Both the position numbers and the translations under genes were made by a program. A stretch of 64,000 bases of DNA, from the NCBI GenBank assembly GCA_963969395.1, contig OZ017795.1, positions 20,503,063 to 20,567,062 on the forward strand, in the 5' to 3' direction. Positions 25,031 to 39,000 of this stretch are shown piece by piece (the first letter of the stretch is position 1; the number at the start of each line of letters is the position of its first letter). The notes beneath the pieces were generated by a model that saw only the letters and a program-made list of their open reading frames with translations, ran no database searches and was not told where the DNA came from. The stretch comes from Pseudoscleropodium purum. Its lineage: Eukaryota > Streptophyta > Bryopsida > Hypnales > Brachytheciaceae.

Positions 25031-27000
25031 GGTGGGTGATGAGTGGGATTGGGGCGGCCAATTGGGAGGAGTGTGGGGGGATAAAGGCAGATGAACATCT
25101 TTGACTATATGCTATTGGTCCGTCCAAATTGGTATATAATTGTATCATTTGTAAGGGTTAGAGACTTAGGGTGGGTGGAGTGAGGTATTTTTAATGAGTC
25201 CTAAATAAGTTTATTTGATGAGTCTTAAAGTTTGAAGAATGAGATGGTTTTTTACACTATTTGATTGAAATATAGACAAATTTGATGTAATTAGTATGAA
25301 TATAAGATGAATATAAGATAAACTAAATGGAAGTTGAAAAAAGATAAATGAAATGGGATGAAAATGGATTGAAAAGTTGAATGGAAGTAGGATGAAAATT
25401 ATTCAATTTGAATTAGTATAAAGTGGTTTATAATACATTATCTTGATTATACATAGAATATTGTCATTACCATATTAATGAGCTTTGCAAATTTGCATAA
25501 TTTTAAAATTTCTGTGTATTTTAATTATTATTATTAAGAACACTAATTTAATAGACTAGTATAGATATGTTCTCATTTGATAATCACTTGATGTTTGAGG
25601 GGTTTGAACAAAAACTATAAGTGTTATAATGTAATGACTTCTTCAAATTTAAAGAAAATTGTACTATAGAAAGATGTCAAAAATGACTTTTAGAAATAAT
25701 TTATTCATTCAAACATGAAAAAATCTTCATAGAACTTTGTAAAATCAATTTAGAACCACATTCTTTTGGAAATTGCTAAAAGTACAACTTTTATTTTGGA
25801 TACTTAAATTTTCATTTGCTAAAAGTATAAAGTGATCAAAATGGTGCCATGTGAGTACAAATTTTTGTATCATATATATTCAAAGTGCTAAATTTTTAAA
25901 TATGCACCATTCAAAATAAAGGACAAACTTAGACTTTGGTTTATTTTTAGCCATTATAATCTCATAAGTGTTTGATATCTTTTATTTAAAATTTTTAAGA
26001 GGGTGTTCTTCAATAAGTCAAGCTGAAAAATCAAGATTGTAAATTTGGATCAAATAAAGTACATATTTCCTTTGACCTCAACAAATTGCCACTTTGAGCA
26101 TTGCCACTTTAGGGCAATGAAATCTACATAGGAAACCAAGCTTGGTGGGCATTGTAAAAATCCTCAACACTGTGACTCTTGTTTTCTCCACTGTTTGCTA
26201 GCCTCTTGCTCTCCTCACCACATTGGAAAGTGATGCCTCCCTACCTTTCCATTATGACCCTATTCGTGACTCCAATGCATGTAATAGAGTCAAGTACTCA
26301 AACCCAATTTTTTTCCACGTGTCCTATAGCGTTGCAACAACACTCCATTCAATCAATCCAACGAAGAAACAATCATAATTGCGTTGACACCGCACTTATG
26401 CAAAAGTTCCCCATGTGTTCAAAGTTGGAGTACCCTAGGCAAAATTGGATGTGCTTGGTATTTTGAAATTTGCTCCTAATGTAATAATGAAGGTGCCTTG
26501 ACTCCTAGCCTCTACTGAACCTGCTTCACCCAGATGTGGTGAATGAAGTGTGGAGATGCTCTTAACTAAACTCCACTTGGCAAATAACTAGAAGCCTAAT
26601 GTGGGAGCTATTTGAAATAGATGAAGTGCATCCAAGCATTTTGAAAAAAAGTTTTTTATTTTGGTTTTATTTAGCATTGTGATTAACTTAATTACTTAAT
26701 ACTTCATAATTGTTGTGTAAGGTTTTGAATTAATTCATGTTGGAATGGAAAGAAAACAAACTTGACTTGAGGTTGTTATCTAAACTATTAAAGAAATATT
26801 ATCAAGTAGCAAAATCTTTTATCTTGCCCAAATTATTTTTTCTTTTTGTAAGCATAGGAATTATAGAGTTTAATGTCTTAAGATGTAATTAATACACTAA
26901 AAAACCTTTAAAATTTAGAAACAATGGACAATTTCTAATTTTTTTAATAAATAATTTAACTAAATTAAAAAAATTCAAACATAAAACAACTTTTTTCTTG
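25030..27000. repeat. Segment duplicated at 61460-62830, no gene seen
   Basis: Many ordered blocks, for example GCCAATTGGGA, ATGAACA, TTGTATCATTTGTA and GAACATAGGAATTATAGA-like stretches, recur in the same order at 61460-62830. Together with 24735-24915 this forms one segment present twice in the window. The open frame at 26179-26466 has no recognisable family and is probably chance. Confidence 0.65.
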
Positions 27001-27372
27001 AATTTTTCATTTTAGAAAGTTTTATTAGACTAGAATTTTAGATTATTAGTAATGTGCAATATGCGATATATCTAAAAATGGCAATATTCAAAGCAAGATC
27101 AAAGAACATGGAACTGTTAGACTTTGAAAAGATCCCAAATGCCTTGGATACCAAAAGAAATTTACAAGTACTTGATGGAGCATATTGAGAACTTAAACAA
27201 GTACAAAAGAAGTCAATGTAAAACACTACATGAGGTAAGTTATTTACACCTTCATTAATAATTTTATTTTATTAGATGTCGTACATAACATTCACCTCCA
27301 AGTTTTAAATATAGATGAGTCTAGAAAGCTATCTACGATAGACACAAAGTTGAAGTTGAGAGACATGCACTT

Positions 27373-30300
27373 ATGAATGAAAATAGATTCAATGAGAGAC
27401 AAAGACACAATACACCACTTGCTCATGATGTATCAAATGTTGGAAAGAGAGATAATACAAATAATAGGGCAGAACTTGACATAGGCGAGGGTGATGAAAA
27501 CATAGCATGTTTGGTACATGACATTACAGATGATTTAGAAAATGACATTGCAAATGACATGGTAGATGAAGTAGAAGGGGGTATATCTAGCGATATGGCT
27601 GATGATGTGCCAAATGATCTGCTAGGTAATATGCCAAGTGAATCCATGAATGATATGGGTAGTGACAAAGTGTGTGGTGTGGGGGGAGACCAAGCAAATG
27701 ATATAGCGAGGGGGGAGGCAAACGAGGTGTCCTTGAACTTTGTAAGACATGCATTCATTAAAATGCAAAGTGACTGGGATTCTTTCAATTGTCCAATCTC
27801 ATGTCAAGATTCCACTATGCGCCATTTATTTGATGAGCCTTGAAGATGTACATGTACATGAACCAAAATTTGGAGCCATTTTTAGATATATAAATGGAGA
27901 ATGGATAGGAGAATTAGAGGAAGCACAAGTTGCCAATACTTGAAAAAAATTAATGAAGATGTATAAGAACAAAAGAATGATTGTTCCTAAGAGGTATCAA
28001 ATGTGTATTGGTTCAATTGTAGAAAATGTACATGATGACATCATCCTTGAACACAGTGATGAAGACAGATACGAAGAGAAAAACATTGTGAATTGTGCAT
28101 GCAATCCACCAAAAGTCAAATGAGATTATGTTGAAATGTATACAATGTGCAATATGGCCCGAAAAAAAATATGATTCTTGTTGATTATTTGCCTAAATCA
28201 AAATCAATTACAAAACATTATGCATTCAAAAATGTATTCTATAAAAATGTTAAGTTTGTAAAAAAATAAAGACCGTTAGATGGGGAATCTGTACATGATG
28301 TTCCAACATACATAAGAGATTTTTGTGATGGGGAAAAGCTAAGAATTTACCAAGATTGGTGGAACCCATCATGTGAATGGAAATTGCCAATTCTTTGTAA
28401 AAGTTGTAGAATGGCGCATTGCACATTTCCATACAAAAAAGATTATATTATTAATGGATGGAATGAAGAATTCTAAACATATAATTTAGGTTGTTGGAAT
28501 TGTTAAGAGAAGGTGTCATCTGTGAAGAAGATGATAAAGGGTGATCCCCGCAATATAGCCTTGGCAACTCATGGGGATGGATTTATGGTTTTGAAGCAGC
28601 ACAATCAAAGTAGCTGAATTTTTAAAGTGGCCATATTAAACACAGGAACAACAAAACCAATCAAACTCATCCCAATATTTTTTATACCAACAACATTCAT
28701 TCCTAAGACTAGTGGTGCAAATGCAATACTAGAGAAAAAAATGAAAGAGTCTATGGTAAAATTGTTAGACCCATTCATCAAGGAAATGCACAATATTTAC
28801 TATGATGGTTTCAACGTCGACTACCCACATTCTCTCATGAGAGAGCATTTCCCAAATATACCAAGGAACTCTAATATAAAAGCAATGTTGATGCTTGTGA
28901 CGAGTGACCACCCTACTCAATGCAAAATGAAAAAGTTGAAATCTTTTGGAAAGTCCGCATATAAAAGATGCAAAATGCATTTAGAGCTTATAGACGGGTG
29001 TTATGTTTTCAACCGTAATCGTGAACAAATTTGCCATCCTCTTGAAAGATGAAGCACTACAGAAGTTTGGAAAAGTGTACGTAGTTGGAATCTATTGCTT
29101 GCTCATTCCAAAAGTGCATTCACTACTCATTGGTAAGCAACTAGTGTTTCAGGAGAGTCCCCCTTGTGGAAACTATATTACCTATATGGATTTGACCTTT
29201 CTTTAGATCTTGTTTACAACATAATGCATATAATGGGCTTGAATATTTTTAAGTCATACGTCTAGAACTTGTCTATGTGGATTAATGAAGATGCTAATAA
29301 GAAGAAGAAAGTATTGGAGATGTGTATGGTAGTCCAAGAGTCACGACCTCGTGAATTAAGAAGAGGGTGATGGCCAAACAACCCATTTGAGTATAGCAAT
29401 TCTTTTATGGCAAAAGAAAATTAGAAATTTATTTAGTGGGTGCTACCAAGTGTACTATATGCACTAAATTTTTTTTAAACTATGTATTTTAAACTCTTGG
29501 AGATGGAATTGTGTCTCATTGATATCTCACATTATTTCTTCAATGAGACTCGCATCAAAGGATGGACAACAGTATACCTACGTAATGTGAGACAATTGCT
29601 TCAAATGTGGCAAATCTTGTCAAAAGATTTATATGGTCCAAAGGGAAGACCTTTAGAGCATGTAGCAAGTGTGGGGCACATCTTGGAGGATGTCTTAAGA
29701 TTTGGACACTTAGATGTGTATTGGTATTGCTTTTATGAAAGAGAAGTTCAGAAATATTAAAACATATATTCCAATGACAAACAAGTGGAACAAACATTCA
29801 TTGAGCTCTACACTCAAAGGCAATTTCAAAATGTACAGACAAATGTATGTGCAAAGAGTGATGGAGTGGATATGTCGCGAAGAGCACTTATTGACTTATA
29901 GAAGTACTTGTATGTGCATGAGTACATAAATGAAGACAACAACTATAACACTTCCCGTTGCCCAACATCGCATAAGAAGCATTTTTTAACATACACTAGC
30001 ATTTAATCTGCTATAGAGATCAATAAATTGTTGAAAAATACATCCAAAACTATGTGTTCGTATACAACTTCTTTCAAAGGCATTTTGATTGGAACAAAGA
30101 AGGGTAGGAGAGCTCAACCTAAAGTTGTTGATACTAGATTGGCAAACTTCTTACAATACCATTTTGAAGTGGAGGAATGAGAAACATATGTCTATACGCA
30201 CATCTGAAAGTGTATGCTATGAGGAGTGTTATATGAGATTGGAGATGATGTTGTTGTCAAGCCCAATGATGAAGACCATATTCCTTTGAAAGCCAAAATA

Positions 30301-30658
30301 ACTGCATTCATCCATGTATGGTACAAGGAAAATGCATGGTTTTTTTTGTGTCACTTATTACTACCTCTATCTAGTGAAAGCTACAAATGGAGAAACGATG
30401 CAACGCAAAACAATTGTTTGTAATGGGACAAAATATGTAGCATCCATTACAGCAATGCATTTGATATACACAGACTACATGGCTCCATTTGATGATAAAA
30501 GTTTTAGGCATTTGAGTTATTTACAACATAAATTCATGAAGATTGGTCCCATCTACCATGGAACTAGAAGAGAAGGGTTGAGATTAGCTTATGAAATGTG
30601 TGATAGCAGTAAATGTGAACACATATTAGAATTACACAATAGGATACTTGAAGAATAG
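27373..30658 (+). pseudogene. Broken CACTA-like (TNP2/DUF4218-type) transposon coding region
   Basis: A series of plus-strand frames, interrupted by stops and frameshifts, reads in order like a CACTA-type transposase. 27373-27840 encodes an acidic region with short repeated Asp/Asn-Asp units. 28627-29050 encodes NIPRNSNIKAMLMLVTSDHP and a KSAYKRCKM stretch, comparable to the TNP2 (Transposase_21) core. 29630-29760 reads LEHVASVGHILEDVLRFGH, placed like the DUF4218 region. 30226-30655 reads IGDDVVVKPND, ATNGETMQRKT and DYMAPFDDKSF, resembling a BAH-like module. Frame changes at about 29760 and 30340 and several stops make it inactive. No CACTA termini were found. The product names rest on remembered family patterns, so subfamily is uncertain. 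Confidence 0.6.
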
Positions 30659-32164
30659 ACTCATTTCTTGAAGCAAGTGGCAATATTCATGTTGTGTACA
30701 AAAAGCATTCTAAAAAATCTATGTATTAAAGAAGTGTTAAATAAAATCAATCTTCCAATAGTGACAACTAGTGGTAATGAATGTTATTTTGAGTTGCAAT
30801 ATTACCAATGAATTGTTATAGGGAAAAAAATTGTACATATTAAAATGAAATTGTAAAGTAGTATATAATCAAGCCTTCTAAGCAATAGAGATTTTGAATA
30901 TGCAAATATTTTGATAAAAATATTGTATTAGCAAGAAAAAATTATGCAAGTCTCTTGAACAATACAAATCTTTCAATACACACTCTAAAATCCTAAAGGA
31001 TTTTGATTATGTTTTACCCTAAACACTTGAAGACTATCATTTTGAGTGCAAGTACCATTTAAAAAAAATATTTCTAGACATTTGTAACCATAGGATCTTG
31101 TAGTATATTGGTTTGAAAAGACGTGGAAAAAATAACAAGAAAATTCTATTGTGTAGATTGCAAGATATTAACTTTTTGATTGACAAAAATCCTTCTTCGC
31201 AAAGGCACATTTGTATGAAAAATGTTTGTAATGGTTGCAATTTTTTTGGATTCATTATTTTCAGTAATCATTGGTTTGCGCTAAAAAGGTTTTAGTTCAT
31301 AACCTTGACTCTAATAATTTAATTACTATCATTTAAGACATTGATTATATTTACTAATTAAGACAATTGTAGTCCAATTCACCTTTATAAAAAAAATCAA
31401 TTGTGGATTGATGAAAGGTTTTAATGGATGGTATCCTAGGTATTTGGAATGGATCTTTTATTAAAAAAAATTTGGTTTATTAGTTTGAAAGAGAATAGAT
31501 TCAACTATAGAAATATAGAAATTGAAGCTCCTACAATATTTTGTTAACTTATTGAAGATCCCTAAGTACAACTTTCTAAATACCTAGAGTGAATATATTT
31601 ATATAATCGTTGATTGCAAGTTCAATGTGTCTAAACTTAAAAATATGAGGTTTTGTAGGCCTTCCAAAAAGAGATGTTTTGCCTTTTAATGTTTTTAGAC
31701 AAAAACGTGTTTGTCCCAAAACTTGTGCAATTAAGAACTTTTAATCTATATATTGGAAAATGCATTGAGAATATATTTAAATTTTCTTAACCCAATAAAA
31801 TTTTCATATACATACTTTTAAAGAATTTAAAAAGTGGAAGGTGCTACTACTTGAAAGAAAAAACGAAAATGCTAATCTCTCTTACAAAGAATTAGGAATT
31901 GTTGATTTCAATGGTGAGAATATTTAGGCTTCTAGTAAAACCATAGGTATCCTTGATTTTTTTGTTTTTAATCAAAAGGGTTTAAAATTGAATTCAAATT
32001 ACTAAAAAGAAAGGCACCACCTCTTGGTTTGTATTAGTTGACCCCCCTCAATCAAAAATTTACAAGCCGTTGATTTTTTTTAAATGTTTATCCTCGAAAT
32101 TGTTGTTGATTTCTAAAAAAATTACAAGTTGTCGATCTTGTGAGATTTAATTTGAGCCATTGAA

Positions 32165-32315
32165 ATGAATACTGGATATGGATACAGTATCATATACAAA
32201 TATATATTGAATACTAAATATGGCTATCGGATACGAATACAATGTCAAATATGGATACAATACCAAATATGAATATAGTACTGGAAATGAATACAATACC
32301 AAATATGGATAAGAG
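32165..32315. repeat. Degenerate tandem array of ATATGGATACA-like units
   Basis: Roughly 15-25 base units built on ATATGGATACAATACCAA recur with variation across about 150 bp. Similar degenerate runs lie near 16610-16720 and 60110-60205. The 64-aa minus-strand open frame across it is a product of the repeat (recurrent Tyr-Pro and Leu-Tyr-Ser), not a gene. Confidence 0.65.
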
Positions 32316-32559
32316 ATGAATTGTCTTATATTGATTGTCAATAAGTTGATTTCTGAAAATTACAAAGAGGGCGGAATGAAAATATTTAAATTTTGAAATC
32401 CTAAATTTAAATCTCAGTGAAACTCAAAACACAACAAATTGAGACCACTCAATGTCACTATCCACTCAAGAGATAGGATCCTCACTTCATTGGAGGACAA
32501 TATGAATTTGAGTAGTTTCAAACGGTTTCAATATTCATCATGATGTTTTGAAAATTTTT

Positions 32560-33075
32560 GTGGACATAGAAAGTCATAGTAGCTTTCCAAGAATATAATT
32601 TTTATATGAATCGGTGCAAAACACCAAGAAGTTGTCGAAAAGACAAAAGGTAATTTTTTCAATGCAACAACCAAAAGTATCCTCACCCAAAAAGAATTTT
32701 AAAAACTAAAAAAATTTGTTCCTCATATATTGTAGGAAGGTTTGATTCATTCGCTTTGAACTTGTTATGTGAAAGTTGTAGACAATCTTAATTTCTAGGC
32801 AATTAAAGCATCTTCTTGAAAAAATAATTTGTAAGATTCATTTTTGAATGCAATTTTCACAATTTTTCACAAGATAAAGTTTTCTTGCTAAAACAATCTC
32901 ATCATTGGGATTATAAAGCTTCAATCCCATCTTAGAGTTGTTAACAATTTTTTATTTTTTCCAATCTTGAACCTACTTCTGCTTGTCAATGTTTTAAAGA
33001 ATGAAGATCATGTGTTTGTTTTTCTGAAATTTTTTTCTTAGACTTTCAAGTCAATTCTTGAACACAAGATTTTTT
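32560..33075 (+). repeat. Dispersed repeat family R2, copy 1
   Basis: Ordered blocks CTTCTTGAAAAAATAA, TTTTCACAA, ACAATCTCA, TTAGAGTTGTTAA and AATCTTGAACCTACTTCT recur at 45000-45400 in the same orientation and at 46430-46650 inverted. No coding potential was seen. Confidence 0.65.
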
Positions 33076-34834
33076 GACTATTTTTTTTTCCAATCTTGCA
33101 CATTCCTCACAACTTCAACACAAATTATTTGAGCATCACACTTGGAGACTTCAAATCACAAAATATTGTTTGGGATGAAAGAGAAATTGAGAAATCTAAT
33201 TTTACTTAAGTAAAAAAATTACACCATAAGATATTTGCTATGATTAATTGTGCCTAAAAGTTTGTTGAAAAATATGACTCTCTTGAAATTCATACAAACT
33301 TGCAAGTTTTCCTTACAATAGGACATGTGGGAGTGACATGGAATGAATTTGATAAGAAGTCCAATTCTTTATTCTATAGGAACTCAACTCATACTTGATT
33401 ATCCAAATTATACATACACATATGTGTGTATATATATATTTCTAATTAATTGATTTTTTTAATTTATAGAAAACAAAAAATTGAAACAAGATAAACATTT
33501 TATTTCACTACAAAGCATAATATGTTCAAGTAATATTAATCCCTAAAAGTTCAATTGACCATATATGGCCAATTTCAAATTTCAAGCTCATTTTGGTTTA
33601 ATCAAACATTTGATTTTTCAAAGGTCTTTAAAGCCTTATATGTCTGTTAGTGGAAGAGTAAAGCTTGCTAATGTCACTTAATTTCCTAACTTTGAGCAAA
33701 GTTTGCCAATTTCACTTGTTTTGAGATCTAAAAACCTATATGTATTCATTTTCTTTGAAAATAATCCCAATGGAAAGAGTAAACCGTTTTCATCATTTTT
33801 ACCATTGAAAATTCAAAATATGTAAGTGTTGATTTGGATTTATTTGCAATTTATACTTTAAAAATAATAGCATTTACAAAATTGCAAGGTGGATTCAATA
33901 ATAAAATTTGATAGCTCTTCTTGTGAAATAAAGCTTTGTGAAAGTGAATTTTAGTATGCTAACATGATTTGTAGTTGTTTGTGCCACCTCAAATCTGCAG
34001 AGAAATTTGTGTGCAAATCTATGAAATATTATAACAAAAATAGTGATCTTACACATATTTCTTGTTACAATCTCACGACTACTATGCAATTTTGCAATTA
34101 AAATAGGCAAACATACTATTAACCAAGTTCACTAAACATGTATGTGGTTAGATTTTGCAAAAAATCAAATTTGCTTCATTAAGGATAATTATAAGTCCGT
34201 GTTCTTATTTCATAGTGAAAACACACTTGAAAAGGCATGGGTTTTTATGGGTTAAGAAATTCAAAAATGGCACATTCTTCAACAATTTTACACTTTTAAA
34301 AAGTACTTCCGATCTATATGTACAATTGAAGGAGAAAAATATTAAATAAAAAAAATGGCATTTCATTCTTGAAAAGTGTAATACCAAAGACGTTGCATAC
34401 TTTGATTTCAAGCCAAGGTTTTGAATAGACCTTGACCATCACTTTAAAAAATTGAATTCACTAAATTATAATGTAAATTTGTTTGACATTTTTTTCTATA
34501 CCAAGCATGTAACCTTCATATAATTTGAAATAGAAATTACTATAGATGCAATAGTATTCATTTTATTTCAATAAGTGGAAACAACTTTAGTAGTTCTTCA
34601 AACAAATCGGTGGCTATCCTACATGGAGGTCAATTTTGTAAATAATTAGAGAAAATTTAAAATACATCTAAAATATGAAAAATATGTTTAGAATATGAAT
34701 ACCTATACTAGTATGTCTAAGAATGTGAGAAAAAGGTGGCATGTTCTTTTTGGTGAATTCATTGCCGCATTTTATGCTACATAATTTAATTTTGGCTCAA
34801 GTTTTCAAATTAAATTTTTTTGTCATTAATATAA

Positions 34835-35134
34835 AAAGATTAAATTTGCAAATTCTGAATTCATATTTGTAATCACTGGCCCCACATTACCTAGGACATG
34901 AGAGGAAATACAAAATTTGAGCGGCACAACATGTGTCTGATGCTCTTTTCCATGCTTTGTGCTTCCGGACGTTTGTTCTCTAAAAGCTTTCATGTGACTA
35001 AACAAAAGTCTGAACTCACTGATTGAATATTGATAATAGAATGAACGTGAAAATGCTTGCGTGTTGGACATTTCATTTTACAGTCATGGCATTCGTAATT
35101 TTTCTACAAGACAAAAATGGGATTGCAATTGATT
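34835..35134 (+). pseudogene. Fragment D of the 40-56 kb gene family (intron 2 region)
   Basis: From about 34930 this matches the second coding intron of copy C (54850-55050). Shared blocks include TCCATGCTTTGTGCTTC, AAGCTTTCATGTGACT and ATGCTTGCGTGTTGGACAT, and both then read AATGGGATTGCAATTGATT. The match stops exactly at 35134, where the inverted-repeat element 35135-36016 begins. The coding exons that should flank it are missing. This is therefore a relic of a fourth family copy, and it supplies an empty-site comparison for the insertion. Confidence 0.75.
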
Positions 35135-36016
35135 CATGGTTGTCATAGTGGACAGACGTCTGGTTCGCCCGTCCGTCCAATTCGCCCATCCGTTAGAGGT
35201 CCCGCCCGTCCGATACAGTCAACACATAGTTGACTTTTTGATAATGGAAAAATAGGCCACATGGATGCCACGTGGATTAAGGAACATGCTGGGCGCAGAC
35301 AAGATCATCAGGGCGCGGACGAGATTCTTTTTTGGAATGAAAAAAGACATATGCATAGTGGGAAAAAGATGCTTAACCCTTAAAAATCCAAGCGTCCAAA
35401 AAGTGGATGTGCCTTCATCAACCTCAATTGTAAATTTCAAAATAAGTATGTTTGGAATTTGATGTAAACTAAGAAAATGAAGCTTGCCAAGTTTTCTTTC
35501 TATTCCATTTTGAAATTTTGAAAAATGTCAAAAATAGGAAAAGTTATTGCAATTGAAAGTTCAATGTGTTAAAATCCAAATAACTCAGTATTGTGTATTT
35601 TTCATTTGTATTTTTTTTTTAAAAACGGATTTTAAATTTGAACTATGAAATTAGGATTCCCATTCTATCCCTCATTTATGAAAAAAATACAGCCTATTCT
35701 AATATAAATTATAATTGATATCATTTTATTTTCACGTTTAGCTTTAAAAAAATCACTACAATTTGATCACGACTTGTACAAGTCCTCGCCCTAACGTTGA
35801 CGGTGAAGTCCGCACCCGACCTGCACAAGTCCGCGCCTTGACGTTGACAATGAAGTCCGCGCCCTGACCTAAACCCTAAAGGCGTCCACACCCTGGGTTT
35901 CGCATTCCGAGGTGACGTGTCATTCCGCAAAATTGCACAAGTTACAAAATTAAAGCCGTTCGGACCGTCCGTCCATCCGGTCCGATGACCCTAACTCGCC
36001 CGTTATGACAACCATG
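35135..36016. mobile_element. Terminal-inverted-repeat element, CATGGTTGTCAT type, long copy
   Basis: The ends read CATGGTTGTCATAGTG and, on the other strand, CATGGTTGTCATAACG. GATT flanks the element on both sides (35131-35134 and 36017-36020), a possible target duplication. GC-rich subterminal parts are full of CCGTCCGTCC-type runs. The AT-rich centre (about 35470-35770) resembles 37230-37540, as though captured or nested. Two roughly 45-50 bp direct repeats carrying AAGTCCGCGCC lie at about 35776-35867. No transposase was seen, so this is non-autonomous. A 297-bp inverted relative lies at 60635-60931. The superfamily is unclear; hAT is possible. Confidence 0.75.
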
Positions 36017-39000
36017 GATTACCCCTACAACCATGCACCTCAAGCAAATTTTTCTCTTAATTCTTAAAAGACATTTTATGTCCTAGTTTGGTCAAAATTC
36101 ATAAGAATTCCATATTAAAACATATACTTTGAAAATTTGGTATTTTACACCTATAATAATATATGTCTAAAATTCAATTTCATTTTCTTTATAACTCAAA
36201 ATATGAATTTGAAATTTAAATGATTTTGTAATGAAATTTCTTTCTAAACTTTATAGCAACTAGAAAAGTGAATAAAATAGAATCAAATGTTGAAGAAAAA
36301 TGAAAATAATAGTAAAAAAATACTGGTATAATTGATGTTCTCCTTAACTCACACTTAAAGAAATTTGATAGAAGAAGTTCAAAAGTGATACATTTTTAGT
36401 TTTCAAGATGTTTAGATGCTACCTTTAAAGTATCATTCCATTCCATTATTCCATTTCATTTTTTAAAAATTATTTAAATTATAAGTTTTGTGACATTTTG
36501 AAGATAGCATCTTGAAAGCTCAAAATACTTTACTTTTGAACTTTTTCTATCAAATTTCTTTTGATGTGAGCTCAAAGAATATACAAATTCAACTACAATT
36601 TTGTCACTATTATTTTTATTTTTATACTATTTTATAATTTTATAAATAATATTATTATCAGAAAGAAATTTGTTTAAAAAAATCATATGAATTTCAATTC
36701 AATGTTTTTAATTATGAAAAAATGAGAAAAAAATTAAGACTAATAATAGTATATGGGAAAAATATGAAATTTTTGAAATGTGTGTTTCCATGTAGAAATT
36801 TGATGATGTTTGACTAAACTTGGAGAAGAAATGTTTTTTAAAGGTTAAACTTAATATAAATTTTTTAATTTGAATGAGAATTTGTAAAGATGGAATCGTT
36901 ATCATCTGTCAAAATGAAAATTTGGCAATGGATCATGACATTGTGTACTAGATGTCATAGATTATAGAATTTCATTGAGAATATATGCAACTGATAAGTG
37001 CACAAACTTGTCCTCAAGGTCATTTGAAGAGCAATGTTCAATTTTGATTGGCTAAAAGTATGGTAGAAAAAATAACAATTTCAGGTATTCCTATCTTAAT
37101 TTGCAAAGAAGCTACTCAAACAATATTTACTAGTTGTACAAAAATTCCATTTAACCACTAAAGGTTTACTTATCCAAAAAAAGGAAGCCAACCTTAATTG
37201 TAACTTTGAATATTATTATTTGGGATATTTGGTGTAAATCAAATAAGAATTCTTGACAAGAACTCAATCTATTTCATTTTGAATTTTGAAAAAATTCAAA
37301 AATTGGAAGAATGATTGCAATTGCAAGCCTTAAGTGTTAGAATCCAAAAAGCATGGTATTGTGTATTTTTCATTTATATTTTTTTCTTTTAAAACGGTTT
37401 TCAATCTTAAATTTCAGATTGATATTTTTCATTCTAACCTCCATTTATAATAAGAATTTCAAATTATTCTAGTATACATTTTGATTGATATATTTTTACT
37501 TCCACTTTTTACTTTGAAAAATCACAATAATCTGATTTTTTTTCTTCAAAAGTTTGAAAAATCAACATCAATAGAAAATGCATTTTTTCATGCATAAAAA
37601 AATTTAATTTGATATACCAATTATATAAAAGGATAAATTAGTTTCATAAAGGAATACTAGAATGTAACTTAGAGGTCTTTGCCAAGGGTTCTTTGGGTGT
37701 AAAAATAAAATAATTAATTGATAAAAATTTACACTAACATCCATTGCTACTTGTCTTTCTTAAAAATATTTCAAATCAATTGAATTGTTTTTGTAGTTTT
37801 TATTTATTAATTTTCTTTTTTTGCTACCAAAATTATAACAATGACAATATTTCACCAAAAACCTTGAAAATTTTCAAATAATAGACAATCTTGTAGACAA
37901 TTTATAGCTTTATATAATGAAAATATAGGATTGATATTCAAATATAATTCAATAGGTTGAATTTATTTTGGATAAGATATTTGACCATTTTGCAATAAAT
38001 CTAATCTTTCAAAAGTTAATTTGAAGAAGCTCTTATACTAAGAAAAACATAATGTACTTCTCAAAAGATAAAGTAGCTAAACATGGATCACACACATGGT
38101 GATATGATACATAACATTATTAATCCCATAGAACTTGAATCTTTTCTTAAATTTTTACATATTTTTACTTATATCTTTACAAATACATATTATTAATACC
38201 AATTTTTGAAATTCATTATAGAAAATTTTTCTTTATAAAAAGTCAACTAATCAAGCAATGATTTAGGAGAATGAAAAGTTACGAGGTCTAGTAAACCTTA
38301 AAACCTCTCTATTTATTGTCCAAAATTGGGGCATAGAACACTTAGGAGTTAGCTAGTGTTGGTATTGCAATGATTAAACTTTCACTAACTCCTTTTACAC
38401 CGGCTATAGAACTTGTGCCTTCTTTTTTTTATTGAATTTTTTTACTATTTTCTAAAAATAAAATTCCAAGGTATCTATTTTCTTGCATTTTTGTCACTCA
38501 TTTTTTATGCATAACTTTAAGAGATATATTTTTCTAGGCTTGAATTTTTAAATACAAACTATTTTTTATGTTTTACAATTATTCATATTTTATTTCATTT
38601 AAAATTTTTTATTCCAAAAGTCAAAATATTCCAATATTGAGGCTTGTTTTGAGCCAAAAACAAAAGGTGTTTCTTACAACTACCCCTTCATTTATTCTTG
38701 TTTGGCTTAAAAATTCTTGTTGATGTTGTTGCTTTCTGCTAGTTCAATTAAGGGGGGATTGCACCTAGAATTGGAGTGAGAATTTTATGAAGGTCAATGT
38801 AATTTTTAGCAATTTTTAGCTTCTTGAAGAAACGGACTACGATTCATTTTCTTTTAAATTTTTTGAATCAATTATGTGCATCATGAATTGTAGTCTTCAT
38901 ACAAAAAATTGAACCCAAATATGTATTATATGACTGAAAAAATATAAATTACACACATTGTTTGTATCAACAAACATTTCAAATACAAGGGCATTAAGAT

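Larger units (their letters stand above)
30659..34834. other. AT-rich stretch without a gene
   Basis: Stops are dense in all frames. It contains an R1 fragment (about 31030-31165, minus), a degenerate ATATGGATAC-type tandem array (about 32165-32315) and an R2 repeat copy (32560-33075). A short TATATA run lies near 33421-33440. No family similarity is visible in the small open frames. Confidence 0.5.

Noticed and set aside
26179..26466. 95-codon plus-strand open frame
   Set aside because: No domain, no similarity I recognise, and the duplicated segment at 61.5-62.8 kb does not preserve it.
27423..27788. Minus-strand open frame of 121 codons
   Set aside because: It is the antisense shadow of the acidic repeat region of the CACTA-like element; its Ser/Met pattern mirrors the Asp/Met codons on the other strand.
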